Shown here: piece by piece, positions 9,000 through 18,334 of the stretch
Numbering within the stretch: the stretch's first letter is position 1
How the letters are laid out: each line of letters begins with the position of its first letter
Assembly (NCBI GenBank): GCA_017619835.1
Contig: JAFZRN010000038.1
Coordinates: 1 to 64,000, forward strand
DNA from: Eubacterium sp.
GTDB lineage: Bacteria > Bacillota > Clostridia > Lachnospirales > Lachnospiraceae
Direction of reading: 5' to 3'
Length of the DNA stretch: 64,000 nt
Notes under the pieces: generated by a model
The model's database searches: none
What the model saw: only the letters and a program-made list of their open reading frames with translations
What the model was told of the DNA's origin: nothing
Position numbers and translations under genes: made by a program

Positions 9000-10164
9000 G
9001 AGATTTTTAGCACTTACTCTTACTTCGGCTATCGTGCTTACGGCATTTTCGGGCTGTGGCAAGAAAGAGGAGGAAGAGCCGACATCCGAGGCAACCAGTT
9101 ATTCAATAACTCTTAATGATAACTCCATGCTTGATGATTCGGACGAAGTCCTCATGACAAGAGACGGAAAGGTTATGAGTGACCTTACCGGTGAATGGAT
9201 CGATCAGGAGCTTGCAAAAGAGAGACCTATGACTGTCATGGTCAATAACATCATCGATGCAATGCCTCAGTCAGGTGTTGAAAGTGCTGCAATTATATAT
9301 GAGATGCTTGAAGAGGGCGGTATCACACGTCTTATGGCTATTTATGAGCCGGATTATACAGGCGTTGAGAAGATCGGACCTATCAGAAGTGCAAGACATT
9401 ATTATGATCGTAAAGCACTTGAGTATGATGCAGTATTCGTACACTGGGGACAGTCAATCTATGCACAGCATGAGTTTGATACATTAAAGCCGCTTGATCA
9501 GGTTGACCTTAACGGTAAGGACGGAGCTTACGGCTTCAGAGCTTCTGACAGAGTTGCACCTCATAATGCTTATTCATCAGGTGATAAGATACTTCAGGCT
9601 ATTAAGTCTGATGAATTTGATACAAATAAATCATCAAGCTATAAGAAGATGTTCAGCTTCAATGTTTCCGAGAAAGAACTTGAAGACGGAAATGCTGCTA
9701 ATAAGATCACAACAGCTTACAGCGAGGGAAGAAAACCCTGGTTCGAATATGATTCAGAGAACAAGGTTTATAAGAGATTCCAGTATGGTGAGCCTCAGAT
9801 AGATGCCGAGACAGGTAATCAGCTTGCATTTAAGAACGTTATCATTCAGTATGCTAAGCATATACCTATCAAGGGCGATACAGTTGGATGTATCGATATC
9901 GAGTACAGCGGCAAGGGCGAAGGCTTATATGCTACTGACGGAAAGATAATCCCTATCAAGTGGTCAAAGAAGGGTAAGAAGAAATTCGTTGATTACAGTA
10001 TTACAGACGGACTTCTTGATGATACAAAGAGAAAGGGTAATCCTTCAGATTATGGTGTAACCCAGTTTACTACAATGGATGGCAAGCCTCTTAAGCTTAA
10101 CCCGGGAAAAACATGGGTTACAGTATTCCCTGACGATAATAAAGAAGGAATCATCGTAGAATAG
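8992..10164 (+). CDS. YerB-like lipoprotein, DUF3048 family
   Basis: Secreted lipoprotein of 390 residues with a lipobox FSGC at residues 19-22 after a hydrophobic signal segment. The body matches the DUF3048/YerB family: the ERPMTVMVNN start, GGITRLMAIYEPDY, and VEKIGPIRSARHYYDRKA followed by FVHWGQS. A second domain follows from about residue 230. The biochemical role of the family is not established. It overlaps ybeY by eight bases and is followed after one base by a flavoprotein gene, so it lies in the same transcription unit. Confidence 0.85.
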   Translation: MNKRFLALTLTSAIVLTAFSGCGKKEEEEPTSEATSYSITLNDNSMLDDSDEVLMTRDGKVMSDLTGEWIDQELAKERPMTVMVNNIIDAMPQSGVESAAIIYEMLEEGGITRLMAIYEPDYTGVEKIGPIRSARHYYDRKALEYDAVFVHWGQSIYAQHEFDTLKPLDQVDLNGKDGAYGFRASDRVAPHNAYSSGDKILQAIKSDEFDTNKSSSYKKMFSFNVSEKELEDGNAANKITTAYSEGRKPWFEYDSENKVYKRFQYGEPQIDAETGNQLAFKNVIIQYAKHIPIKGDTVGCIDIEYSGKGEGLYATDGKIIPIKWSKKGKKKFVDYSITDGLLDDTKRKGNPSDYGVTQFTTMDGKPLKLNPGKTWVTVFPDDNKEGIIVE

Positions 10165-10165
10165 T

Positions 10166-11416
10166 GTGAATGATATGCAAGCAGTCCTTTATGACATTTG
10201 CATAATAGGCGCAGGTCCCTCGGGACTGGCTGCCGCAATTGAAAGCTCCCGAAGGGGGCTTTCTTGCGTAGTAGTGGACAGGAATAAAAAGCCCTTAAAG
10301 AAGCTTTATGCCACCGGAAACGGGCGTTGTAATCTTACAAATGACGTCTGGTCCGACGATGTTTACTATGATAACAGCTTTGTTGATGAGGTATATGAAA
10401 GTCTTTATCAGAAGACTAATCTTAGACCGAGGAATTTTATACTTAAGTACTTTGAAGAGCTTGGTATAAAGACGGTTAATCTTAATGGATATTATTATCC
10501 TATGAGCCTTCAGGCATCATCCGTTGCATGGGCTATACTTGATGCTGTTAAGACAGAAGAAATCGAGATGGTAAGCGGATTTGAAGCCGAGAGCGTAATA
10601 CGTAATTCCGAAGGATATTATGAGATCATATCCAAGGGTTCGGAAGAAGAGGAGCCTTCAAGTGTTTATGCCAGAAGTGTTGTTTTAAGTATCGGAGGTC
10701 TTTCGGGTAAGGGCCTTGGAGAAGCTGATATAGAGACGACTATCGGGCTTCTCAACAGCCTTGATATAGGCTTTAACTTCTTTGAACCGGGTCTTTGTCC
10801 TATATATATCGAGCAGGATCTCAGCAGTCTTTCCGGAGTCAGATTCAAGGCTGGTGTAAAGATAGATGACCATTACGAAGAGGGCGAGATACAGGTGACT
10901 GACTGCGGACTCAGTGGTATAGTCATCTTCAATATGTCCCGTTTTGTGGAAAAAGGGTGCAGGATACATGTAGATGTTATCCGAAACATTTCCATTGATG
11001 AATTTGTAAAAGCCTTTAATGACATTAAGGATGTGATCCCGGACAGGTCACTTGTAGGATTTTTAAATGGCTTCATAAATGATAAGCTTGCTAAGTTTTT
11101 TGCATATGATTTTCTCGGCGAGCTCTGCGACACGGTTAAGCTTAAGGATATGAATGAAGACGGTATCAGAAGGCTTTATGAGAATCTTATTGACTGGGAG
11201 CTTAATGTTTCCGGAAGATTCGGCTTTGATTCTTCCCAGGCTACGATAGGCGGTATTAAGACCGAGCTGATCAATCCCAAAACAATGAAGCTAATTGGCA
11301 CTAAAGATATATATGTAACAGGCGAGATCACTGATGTTATAGGTAAATGCGGCGGATATAATCTGACGTACGCATTTATCAGCGGATATCTTGCCGGAAG
11401 CAGTATAATGCTATGA
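10166..11416 (+). CDS. HI0933/BaiN-like NAD(P)/FAD-dependent oxidoreductase
   Basis: Flavoprotein of 416 residues. The N-terminal FAD-binding Rossmann motif is GAGPSGLAAAIESSRRG and the family signature GNGRCNLTN follows near residue 50. The C-terminal FAD contact GEITDVIGKCGGYNLTYAFISG closes the fold. Relatives are often named aminoacetone oxidase or BaiN; the substrate cannot be read from sequence. It begins with GTG 10166 or ATG 10175, neither with a clear ribosome binding site. The last four bases overlap the next flavoprotein gene (ATGA). Confidence 0.85.
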   Translation: MNDMQAVLYDICIIGAGPSGLAAAIESSRRGLSCVVVDRNKKPLKKLYATGNGRCNLTNDVWSDDVYYDNSFVDEVYESLYQKTNLRPRNFILKYFEELGIKTVNLNGYYYPMSLQASSVAWAILDAVKTEEIEMVSGFEAESVIRNSEGYYEIISKGSEEEEPSSVYARSVVLSIGGLSGKGLGEADIETTIGLLNSLDIGFNFFEPGLCPIYIEQDLSSLSGVRFKAGVKIDDHYEEGEIQVTDCGLSGIVIFNMSRFVEKGCRIHVDVIRNISIDEFVKAFNDIKDVIPDRSLVGFLNGFINDKLAKFFAYDFLGELCDTVKLKDMNEDGIRRLYENLIDWELNVSGRFGFDSSQATIGGIKTELINPKTMKLIGTKDIYVTGEITDVIGKCGGYNLTYAFISGYLAGSSIML

Positions 11417-13146
11417 TAATAATCAGGGATACAAGACAAAGAGTAGGGTATAAGGATCAGGATATCAGGGATACAATAAAAAAGTTCCTTAAGCTTCATG
11501 ATCTTGATAAAGAGATCAAAAGTTATAAGATCCTGAAGGAATCACTCGACTCCAGACGACATGATGATATACATTTTACGGTCACTATCGGTGTTTTTGC
11601 CGAAAATGAGTCTAAAATCCTCAAATTGGTTAACAATAACAAAGTTATGTTAACTAAAGAGAAGAAATATGTATTTCCGCACATATTAAATACCGAATTA
11701 AGGGAATTTCTTGATATAGATCAAAGCTTCCGACCGGTTATAATAGGTTCGGGCCCTGCAGGTTATCATGCTGCAGTAAAGCTGAGTTATGCAGGCTTTA
11801 AACCTATCGTTCTCGAAAGAGGAAAAGCAGTAGAAGATAGAGCAGAGGATGTTGAAAGACTCTGGGAAGAAGGAAAGCTTGAGCCGGATTCAAATATCTG
11901 TTTTGGTGAAGGCGGAGCCGGCACATTTTCGGACGGAAAACTGAATACCGGAAATAAGGATAAAGCAGGATACTTTAAGGAAGTGCTTGATACCTTTGCA
12001 AAGTTCGGTATGGATGAAGCTAATCTTTATCGTTCCAAGCCTCATATAGGAACCGATGAATTAAGACAGATCCTCATTAATATGAGACATGAGATTGAGA
12101 GGCTCGGGGGAGAAGTCAGATTTTCCAATAAGCTTATTGGGATCGATCTAGCTACTGACTTCGGTGTATATGGATATGAAACTGAGCTTCCTGTATATGA
12201 GCTAACTGTAGAAGGGCCTGAGGGAAAGTATAAGATAATTACTCATTCAGTCATACTTGCTGTTGGTCACAGCGCAAGAGATACATTTAAAATGCTCTAT
12301 GATATGGGCTTTGAGATGGAAAAGAAGCCATTTGCGATGGGCGTCAGGGTAGAACATAAGGCTGATACGATAAATAAGGCAATGTATGGTGAAGACTATC
12401 GTAAAAAGTATGGAGATAAACTCCCTGCAGCTGATTATAAGCTGACTTATCATACTAAGGACGATGAAAGAAGCGTATTTTCATTCTGCATGTGTCCGGG
12501 CGGTTATGTTGTTAATTCTTCCACCGAGGAAGGCTCAGTATGTATCAACGGAATGAGCTACAGCGGTCGTGATGGTGATAATTCAAATTCTGCCATTGTT
12601 GTAAATGTCACCCCGGACGATTATAAGGATTATAAGTTTAATGATTCCGAAGTCCTGGGAGGAATTGCTTTTCAAAGAGAGCTCGAAAAAGCGGCTTATA
12701 CTGCAGGAAACGGCAGTATTCCCGTTACATTATATAAAGATATGACTGAAGGAAAACCTTCTTCTGAGCTTGGAAATATCAAGCCCGAGATAAAGGGTTC
12801 ATATTGTCTTACATCCATTAAGGAAGTTCTTCCGGACTTTATATATGATTCGATACTAGAAGCTATGCCTGAATTCGGACGCAGGATTAAGGGCTATGAC
12901 GACCCTGATACGGTCATTTCGGCCGTGGAAGCCCGAACAAGTTCTCCTGTTAAGGTTGTGAGGGACGAACGCCTTATGGCGCCGGAATATCCCGGAATTT
13001 TTCCCGCGGGTGAAGGAGCCGGTTATGCAGGCGGTATCACGTCAGCTGCCGCAGATGGAATTAAGGCGGCAGAAGCTGTCAGTGAATTTCTGATCGAAGA
13101 AATCATTTCCGGCTATAAAGATTATGAAATTTCAAAATATACATAG
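11413..13146 (+). CDS. FAD-dependent dehydrogenase of the COG2509 type
   Basis: A 577-residue flavoprotein common in Clostridia and of unknown substrate. Residues 1-95 form a small alpha/beta domain, then comes the FAD site GSGPAGYHAAVKLSYAG and the conserved block FGEGGAGTFSDGKLNTGNKD. The C-terminal flavin contact is FPAGEGAGYAGGITSAAADG. It overlaps the preceding flavoprotein gene by four bases, so the two are translationally coupled and may act in the same redox process, which is inference. Confidence 0.85.
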   Translation: MIIIRDTRQRVGYKDQDIRDTIKKFLKLHDLDKEIKSYKILKESLDSRRHDDIHFTVTIGVFAENESKILKLVNNNKVMLTKEKKYVFPHILNTELREFLDIDQSFRPVIIGSGPAGYHAAVKLSYAGFKPIVLERGKAVEDRAEDVERLWEEGKLEPDSNICFGEGGAGTFSDGKLNTGNKDKAGYFKEVLDTFAKFGMDEANLYRSKPHIGTDELRQILINMRHEIERLGGEVRFSNKLIGIDLATDFGVYGYETELPVYELTVEGPEGKYKIITHSVILAVGHSARDTFKMLYDMGFEMEKKPFAMGVRVEHKADTINKAMYGEDYRKKYGDKLPAADYKLTYHTKDDERSVFSFCMCPGGYVVNSSTEEGSVCINGMSYSGRDGDNSNSAIVVNVTPDDYKDYKFNDSEVLGGIAFQRELEKAAYTAGNGSIPVTLYKDMTEGKPSSELGNIKPEIKGSYCLTSIKEVLPDFIYDSILEAMPEFGRRIKGYDDPDTVISAVEARTSSPVKVVRDERLMAPEYPGIFPAGEGAGYAGGITSAAADGIKAAEAVSEFLIEEIISGYKDYEISKYT

Positions 13147-13171
13147 ATTTTAAGGAATAGGAAAAATTATC

Positions 13172-14038
13172 ATGGACATGAACATCAACGTAAGAGAAAC
13201 ACTTCATTACAAGAACCGTATCGTTATCAAGGTCGGTTCATCATCGCTGGTACATGAGGAGACGGGCGAGCTTGATCTTGTAAAGGTCGAGAGAATGATC
13301 CGTATAATCAGCGATCTTAAGAACCAGGGAAAGGACGTCGTTCTTGTATCTTCAGGCGCTATTTCGGTCGGAAGAAAGATACTCGGGCTGCAGAAGAGGC
13401 CGGAGATACTTTCAATGATCCAGGCCTGTGCTGCGCTGGGACAGGGCGAACTGATGATGCTTTATCAGAAACTTTTCATGGAATATAACCATAAAGCAGC
13501 TCAGGTACTTCTTACATTCGACGTTATAACTTCTGACGAAAGACGTAAGAATGCCCAGAATACGCTTAAGCAGCTTCTTGATCTTGATATAATCCCGATC
13601 GTAAATGAGAACGATACAGTGGCTACAGAAGAGATCGAGTTTGGTGATAATGATACGCTTTCGGCTATCGTTTCAACTCTTATCGGGGCTGATATGCTTG
13701 TTCTTCTTACAGATATCGATGGATTCTATACAGATGATCCAAGGAAGAATGCCAGCGCAAAGAGGATTTCAGTAATCAATAAGATAGATGATTCGCTTAA
13801 AGAGATGGCTAAGGGGACTGTTACAAGATACGGAACCGGCGGAATGTATACTAAGATCGCCGCAGCCCAGATCGCATGTCATGCAGGCGCCGATGTTGCG
13901 ATCCTTGAATCCAAGGATATGGAGATAATCCACCGCCTTCTTGACGGAGAAGACGTGGGCACGATCTTTACAAGCGACACATCTACTGAATTTGATATCA
14001 TTGATTTTATTAAGAATAAAAAGTATCTGGAGAAATAG
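13172..14038 (+). CDS. proB: Glutamate 5-kinase without PUA domain
   Basis: Phosphorylates glutamate to gamma-glutamyl phosphate, the first step to proline. The amino-acid-kinase fold is complete in 288 residues: KVGSSSL, VSSGAISVG, NENDTV, FGDNDTLSA and GTGGMYTKIAAAQ. The C-terminal PUA domain found in the roughly 370-residue E. coli enzyme is absent, as in several other short bacterial forms. proA is not adjacent. AGGAAA stands about eight bases before the start. Confidence 0.92.
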   Translation: MDMNINVRETLHYKNRIVIKVGSSSLVHEETGELDLVKVERMIRIISDLKNQGKDVVLVSSGAISVGRKILGLQKRPEILSMIQACAALGQGELMMLYQKLFMEYNHKAAQVLLTFDVITSDERRKNAQNTLKQLLDLDIIPIVNENDTVATEEIEFGDNDTLSAIVSTLIGADMLVLLTDIDGFYTDDPRKNASAKRISVINKIDDSLKEMAKGTVTRYGTGGMYTKIAAAQIACHAGADVAILESKDMEIIHRLLDGEDVGTIFTSDTSTEFDIIDFIKNKKYLEK

Positions 14039-14056
14039 CTTTAGAGGGGTGATTAT

Positions 14057-15073
14057 ATGGAGGGTACAGGTCTCGTTCTCGCCGGCGGCGGCGGAAAAGG
14101 TATATATCAGGTAGGTATGATCAAGTCTCTTTCCGAGGCTGGGCTTCTGGATGATGTTGTTGCCGTGTCCGGAACTTCGATCGGTGGTGTAAATGCCGTT
14201 CTTTTCTCAGAAGGAATCGCCGAAGGCGGTTTTAAGAACATGATCGAGCAGATGGAGAGTGCCTGGAAGGATATAGATTATAAGGTTTTCTTCAATGTGG
14301 ATCCGAATATGATACATGCCGGAGACAGTCATTTTTCAAGAAATGCGACGGAAAGCCTGATTGATAAATATCTTGATTACAGCTGCTTTAATTCCGAATC
14401 AGAGAAAGCTGCAATGCCGACTATAGTTACGGCAGCAAGATGTCCTGTAAATGTGGTTACCACGCAGCAGATCACAGATGAAGAGATAAAGCTGCTTACT
14501 TCTGCATCAGTAGAAGAGGCCTATGGCAATTATATAGCAGAATATATGAGTCTTATGGATAAGCCTCAGGAATATATTAAAAATGCTATCCTGGCCACTA
14601 CAGCGCTCCCTGTCATTTATAATCCTGTAAATGTGGACGGCAGCCTTTACGTTGATGGAGGAGTTAAGGATAATATCCCGATAAAGCCTCTCTATGACCT
14701 TGGAATCAGACGTTTTATCGTCATCGAGCTGAATACAGAGTCGGGGCTTACGGATACGACGGAATTTGCGGATGCTGAGATAATCGATATACTTCCGAGC
14801 CATGATCTTGGAAAGCTTATCAGCGGTACAATGAACTTTGACAGAGACGATCTTGCTGTTAAGAAGGAGATTGGTGTAAGAGACGGCAGAAGATATGTAA
14901 AAACTCTCTTTGAGAAGGATGAAATCTATATAAAGCTTGAAAGAGAGCTTGCAATGAGAGATTACGATGATATCGTAAAGAATATTCAATTTGAAAAGAA
15001 ATACAGCCAGCTTGAAAGCGATGTTTCTTCGAGATTTGACTATATAAAGAATATAGAGGATATGTACAAATAA
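14057..15073 (+). CDS. Patatin-like phospholipase family protein
   Basis: Serine lipase-like hydrolase of 338 residues. The oxyanion glycines are in LAGGGGKG (residues 9-15), the nucleophile elbow is GTSIG (Ser41) and the catalytic Asp200 is in VDGGVKDNIP. These are the expected dyad of patatin/RssA-like proteins that act on membrane lipids. There is no signal peptide, so the enzyme is probably cytoplasmic. GAGGGGTG is a good ribosome binding site. The stop codon is immediately followed by the pepD ATG. Confidence 0.9.
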   Translation: MEGTGLVLAGGGGKGIYQVGMIKSLSEAGLLDDVVAVSGTSIGGVNAVLFSEGIAEGGFKNMIEQMESAWKDIDYKVFFNVDPNMIHAGDSHFSRNATESLIDKYLDYSCFNSESEKAAMPTIVTAARCPVNVVTTQQITDEEIKLLTSASVEEAYGNYIAEYMSLMDKPQEYIKNAILATTALPVIYNPVNVDGSLYVDGGVKDNIPIKPLYDLGIRRFIVIELNTESGLTDTTEFADAEIIDILPSHDLGKLISGTMNFDRDDLAVKKEIGVRDGRRYVKTLFEKDEIYIKLERELAMRDYDDIVKNIQFEKKYSQLESDVSSRFDYIKNIEDMYK

Positions 15074-16486
15074 ATGAACTATCTGGAATGGTTTTATAAA
15101 CTCTCCGAGATCCCTCACGGATCCGGAAATACAAAAGAAATAAGTGATTTTCTGATTGATTTTGCCCTTGAAAAAGGGCTTCAATCATATCAGGATGATT
15201 ATAATAATGTTATCATCTATAAAGCAGCCCAGAACGGCGGAGAGGATTCAAAGCCTGTGATCCTTCAGGGGCATATCGATATGGTATGTGAGAAGGAAGA
15301 AGGCTATGATATTGACTTTACAAAAGACGGCCTGAGACTCGTTGAAAAAGACGGATTTCTCAAATCTGAAGGCACTACTCTCGGTGGTGACGATGGAATA
15401 GCAGTAGCATATATGCTTGCGATCCTTGAGGATGAAACTATAAGGCATCCGGACCTTGAATGCGTATTTACCGTAGATGAGGAAATCGGTATGCTGGGAG
15501 CTGCAGCTCTTGATAAAACCAGGCTTATGGGCCGAAGACTTCTGAATATCGATTCGGAAGAAGAGGGCACTTTACTTGTTTCATGTGCAGGCGGAGCTAC
15601 AGTAGAACTGACCGTGCCATTTATCAGAAGAGGAGCACAGGGCGAAACCTATAAGCTTTCGGTCACGGGACTTACAGGAGGGCATTCGGGAGTAGAGATA
15701 GATAAGGGACGCGCAAATGCCGACGTCCTTCTCGGATATATCCTGAAAGAGCTGCTTCTTGCCGATGACAGCTTAAGACTTATCTCGGCTGAAGGCGGAC
15801 TTAAGGATAATGCAATCCCGGTTAAAGCTTCGGCTTTGATAAAATCAAAAAATAGAGAATTGATAGAAGAAGCCCTGAAGGGTTTAACGAATAAATTAAA
15901 AGAAGAGTATGCTTCTACAGATCCCGGAATGGATATTATATTTGAAGAAGCTTCTTCTGATGATTATCCGCTTGATGAGATGCAGAATCTCAGCATACTT
16001 ATGATGATGGGAGAGCTTCCGTTCGGCGTAAGAGCTTATAGCAAGGATATAGAAGGTCTTGTACAGACATCGCTGAATCTTGGGATAATGACGACTGAAA
16101 AAGAATGTATAAAGCTCATATATTCAGTAAGAAGCTGCGTTGAAGCCGAAAAGCAGGCACTTATCGAGGAGCTTAGCTTTTTAGCAAGATCAGTGGGTGG
16201 TACTGTAAATGTAAAGGGCGAATATCCGGCCTGGGAGTATAAAAAAGACTCTGAATTACGTGATAAAATGACATCGTTATATGAAGAAATGTTCGAGAAA
16301 ACCATGAAAGTCGAAGCTATCCACGCAGGAGTTGAATGCGGGATATTTGCAGGAGCTCTTGAAGGTCTCGATGCTGTTTCATTCGGTCCAGACATACTCG
16401 AGATCCATACTCCGAGAGAAAAACTCGACTTAAAGAGCGCTGAGAGGACATATTCATATATATTAACCCTTTTAGAGGAACTTTAA
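15074..16486 (+). CDS. pepD: Aminoacyl-histidine dipeptidase (M20 family)
   Basis: Zinc dipeptidase of the M20/PepD group, which cleaves Xaa-His and other dipeptides. In 470 residues the metal ligands are visible: His67 and Asp69 in QGHIDMV, Asp106 in LGGDDGIA, and Glu136-Glu137 in TVDEEIG, plus TGGHSGVEID of the lid/dimer domain. The ATG abuts the preceding TAA with no spacer, and the next gene abuts its own TAA in the same way, so three genes read as one continuous coupled block. Confidence 0.9.
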   Translation: MNYLEWFYKLSEIPHGSGNTKEISDFLIDFALEKGLQSYQDDYNNVIIYKAAQNGGEDSKPVILQGHIDMVCEKEEGYDIDFTKDGLRLVEKDGFLKSEGTTLGGDDGIAVAYMLAILEDETIRHPDLECVFTVDEEIGMLGAAALDKTRLMGRRLLNIDSEEEGTLLVSCAGGATVELTVPFIRRGAQGETYKLSVTGLTGGHSGVEIDKGRANADVLLGYILKELLLADDSLRLISAEGGLKDNAIPVKASALIKSKNRELIEEALKGLTNKLKEEYASTDPGMDIIFEEASSDDYPLDEMQNLSILMMMGELPFGVRAYSKDIEGLVQTSLNLGIMTTEKECIKLIYSVRSCVEAEKQALIEELSFLARSVGGTVNVKGEYPAWEYKKDSELRDKMTSLYEEMFEKTMKVEAIHAGVECGIFAGALEGLDAVSFGPDILEIHTPREKLDLKSAERTYSYILTLLEEL

Positions 16487-17110
16487 ATGACTAAACTTAA
16501 GCTTATAAAGCTTATAATCTTAATAATATTGGGTGTTTTTACGGCTTTTACGTATGTCAGATCATATGAAGGCGTTCAGAAAACATATGCCGACGATGAG
16601 GATTTTACTCCCGAGGAAAAAGCCGCGATTAAAGCCTGGCTTTCGGCTCATGGATATCCGCCCACAAGAGCCGGCGCCGCACAGGCTTATCAGGACTTCC
16701 TGGACGGAAAACTCGACGATGACCCGGATGTAAGGGCTTATAAAGGGCTTGATGATAAAGATAAAAAAGATTCAGCCACTACTACCGATAATTCTTACGG
16801 TGAGAAGAGTAGTACTGAAAATGAAGCTGAAAATGACGTCGCTACTTTAACTGATTCCACGATTACTGATGCATCCGATGACGAAACCACTTCCAAGGAT
16901 GAAACTGTAGATTTTGAAAATATATTATTACTTGGAAAACTTTCAGATAATTCGGATGAATTAGTTATAAATCAATCTAATGAAAAAATATTTCTAACTT
17001 ACGAAGAAGAAACCAAGAAACCTGTAGTTGATAAAATAGATATAATTCTTTTTACAGCATTGATCTTAGTAATAATATCTATTATTTTTTGCAGTAAAAA
17101 AGCCGTTTAA
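16487..17110 (+). CDS. Membrane-anchored protein with acidic disordered middle, unknown function
   Basis: A 207-residue protein I do not recognise. Residues 7-25 are a hydrophobic N-terminal segment, probably a signal anchor. Residues 35-75 form a possible helical unit (FTPEEKAAIKAWLSAHGYPPTRAGAAQAYQ). Residues 80-170 are rich in Asp, Glu, Thr and Ser, and residues 182-202 form a second transmembrane segment with a short basic tail. This suggests a protein with both ends in the membrane and an outer, flexible acidic loop. It starts directly at the pepD stop and is the last plus-strand gene before a terminator. Confidence 0.65.
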   Translation: MTKLKLIKLIILIILGVFTAFTYVRSYEGVQKTYADDEDFTPEEKAAIKAWLSAHGYPPTRAGAAQAYQDFLDGKLDDDPDVRAYKGLDDKDKKDSATTTDNSYGEKSSTENEAENDVATLTDSTITDASDDETTSKDETVDFENILLLGKLSDNSDELVINQSNEKIFLTYEEETKKPVVDKIDIILFTALILVIISIIFCSKKAV

Positions 17111-17194
17111 TACAGAAGAATAGTGCGTTTTCGAGGATATTTACCTTGTATCATTCCACACCAATTTATTCGTGAAACCATAGTTTTGCGAAAA

Positions 17195-17345
17195 TAAAGC
17201 CATGCAAATATAAAAAGAAGTGGTTAATCCGCGCAAGCTTGCTTGCTAAGGAAAACCGCTTCTTTTTTATATTTATACGAGCGACAGCTCGGAATCGCTG
17301 AGCCGTTAACTATGTTAACGGCTCAGCGATTATAGCATGGCTTTA
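17195..17345. terminator. Nested inverted repeats with a terminator between convergent genes
   Basis: This fills most of the 259-base gap between the last plus-strand gene and the minus-strand HTH-Uma2 gene. An outer 11-bp inverted repeat (17195-17205 TAAAGCCATGC with 17335-17345) encloses two hairpins. The first, 17212-17270, pairs AAAGAAG..GGTT with AACCGCTTCTTT and ends in a T-run, as in a Rho-independent terminator. The second is a perfect 18-bp stem (17293-17310 with 17314-17331) with a three-base loop. A further copy of GGCTCAGCGATT follows at 17350-17361. Confidence 0.7.
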
Positions 17346-17369
17346 CGGGCTCAGCGATTGCACACCTTC

Positions 17370-18161
17370 TTATATTAATTCACTCAACCTAACCTTACAT
17401 TCCCCATTCCAGATTCCAACCGGAACTTCATCATCAAATTCATACATTTCCGGTTCCAAATCATTTTCATCAAACAAATAAACTAAAACTTTCTTATTGT
17501 TCGGATCTACGATCCAATATTCTCTGACGCCTGCCATTTTATATTTTGCAAACTTTAATGATGTATCCATCAGAAAATTACTTGGTGATAAAATCTCAAC
17601 AATCAGATCCGGTGCTCCTACAATTCTTGCATGAGTTATATTATCTTTATTGCATACAATTACAATATCAGGCTGAACTATCGTTTTATCGTCATTGAAT
17701 AATTGTACATCTATTGGCGAAATAAACGTTTTACAAGGCCCATTATTTCTTAAAATATGTGTTAAAAACGCATAATAGATCCGACCTGTAATGTCTTGAT
17801 GATCTATATTTGGCGCAGCCATTTTATAAAAACGACCGTCAATCATTTCAATTCTGGTACCTTCTGGTAAAGCTAAATACTCCTCTAAAGTATGTAATTT
17901 TTTGTCATTTTCATACCTTTTTGCAGCATAATAAGCCAGTGTTTCTCTTAATTCAAACACATCATTATCCATTTTATATGTATAATCATCAGTATCTTTA
18001 AGGACTTTAGATAATGCTTCAATAGTTTCATGTCTTGGGCTTTTGGTTTCCCCATTCATGATCTTTTGAATTGTTCCAACAGGTACCCCGGATAATACTG
18101 AAAGCTTTTTAACCGAATATCCAAGCTCTTTTTTTCGTTCTATAATCTCTGAAATCTTCAT
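17370..18161 (-). CDS. HTH-Uma2 fusion: XRE-like DNA-binding domain plus Uma2 nuclease-like domain
   Basis: A 263-residue fusion. Residues 1-58 form an XRE/Cro-type helix-turn-helix (YSVKKLSVLSGVPVGTIQKIMNGE). From about residue 90 there is a Uma2/DUF820 domain of the PD-(D/E)XK nuclease superfamily: IDGRFYKM, VQPDIVIV, DLIVEILSPSN and YKMAGVREYWIVDP, with Asp, Glu and Lys in the expected order. Function of Uma2 proteins is not established. I start it at ATG 18161, because the -10 element at 18183-18188 lies inside a longer TTG-started reading. Inverted repeats upstream may be its own operators. Confidence 0.8.
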   Translation of the reverse strand: MKISEIIERKKELGYSVKKLSVLSGVPVGTIQKIMNGETKSPRHETIEALSKVLKDTDDYTYKMDNDVFELRETLAYYAAKRYENDKKLHTLEEYLALPEGTRIEMIDGRFYKMAAPNIDHQDITGRIYYAFLTHILRNNGPCKTFISPIDVQLFNDDKTIVQPDIVIVCNKDNITHARIVGAPDLIVEILSPSNFLMDTSLKFAKYKMAGVREYWIVDPNNKKVLVYLFDENDLEPEMYEFDDEVPVGIWNGECKVRLSELI

Positions 18162-18182
18162 ATAAACATCCCATTTCTTAAT

Positions 18183-18212
18183 TTTATAGCCCAATATTTA
18201 TGTATTTATCAA
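18183..18212 (-). promoter_or_regulatory. Promoter of the HTH-Uma2 gene
   Basis: On the minus strand TTGATA (18207-18212) and TATAAA (18183-18188) are 18 bases apart, and the -10 ends 22 bases before the chosen ATG at 18161. Confidence 0.6.
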
Positions 18213-18226
18213 TAATTTATCATATT

Positions 18227-18289
18227 TTAACCGATATTTCAACCTAAAATTAACCGTATTTCGAATAAACGGTTGAAATACGGTTAATT
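18227..18289. promoter_or_regulatory. Iterated inverted repeats upstream of the HTH-Uma2 promoter, possible operators
   Basis: TTAACCGATATTTC (18227-18240), TTAACCGTATTTC (18250-18262) and the inverse GAAATACGGTTAA (18275-18287) are three copies of one motif. The last two form a perfect 15-bp inverted repeat (18248-18262 with 18275-18289). They lie 15 bases upstream of the -35 element, as an autoregulatory operator array might; the link to the HTH domain is inference. Confidence 0.5.
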
Positions 18290-18299
18290 ATCTGCTTAA

Positions 18300-18334
18300 A
18301 ATGTGACAAAATGATCTGAACTGTTTGTCACATT
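18300..18334. repeat. Family A palindrome (TGTGACAAA arms), copy 1
   Basis: Arms AATGTGACAAA and TTTGTCACATT (11 bp) flank the 13-base core ATGATCTGAACTG. The core with nine bases of each arm is the exact reverse complement of the copy at 53324-53358. It reaches into the stop codon of the secreted protein gene that ends at 18333. Confidence 0.85.

Noticed and set aside
18227-18289. CRISPR array
   Set aside because: There are only three motif copies in mixed orientation with unequal spacing, and no cas genes anywhere in the window.
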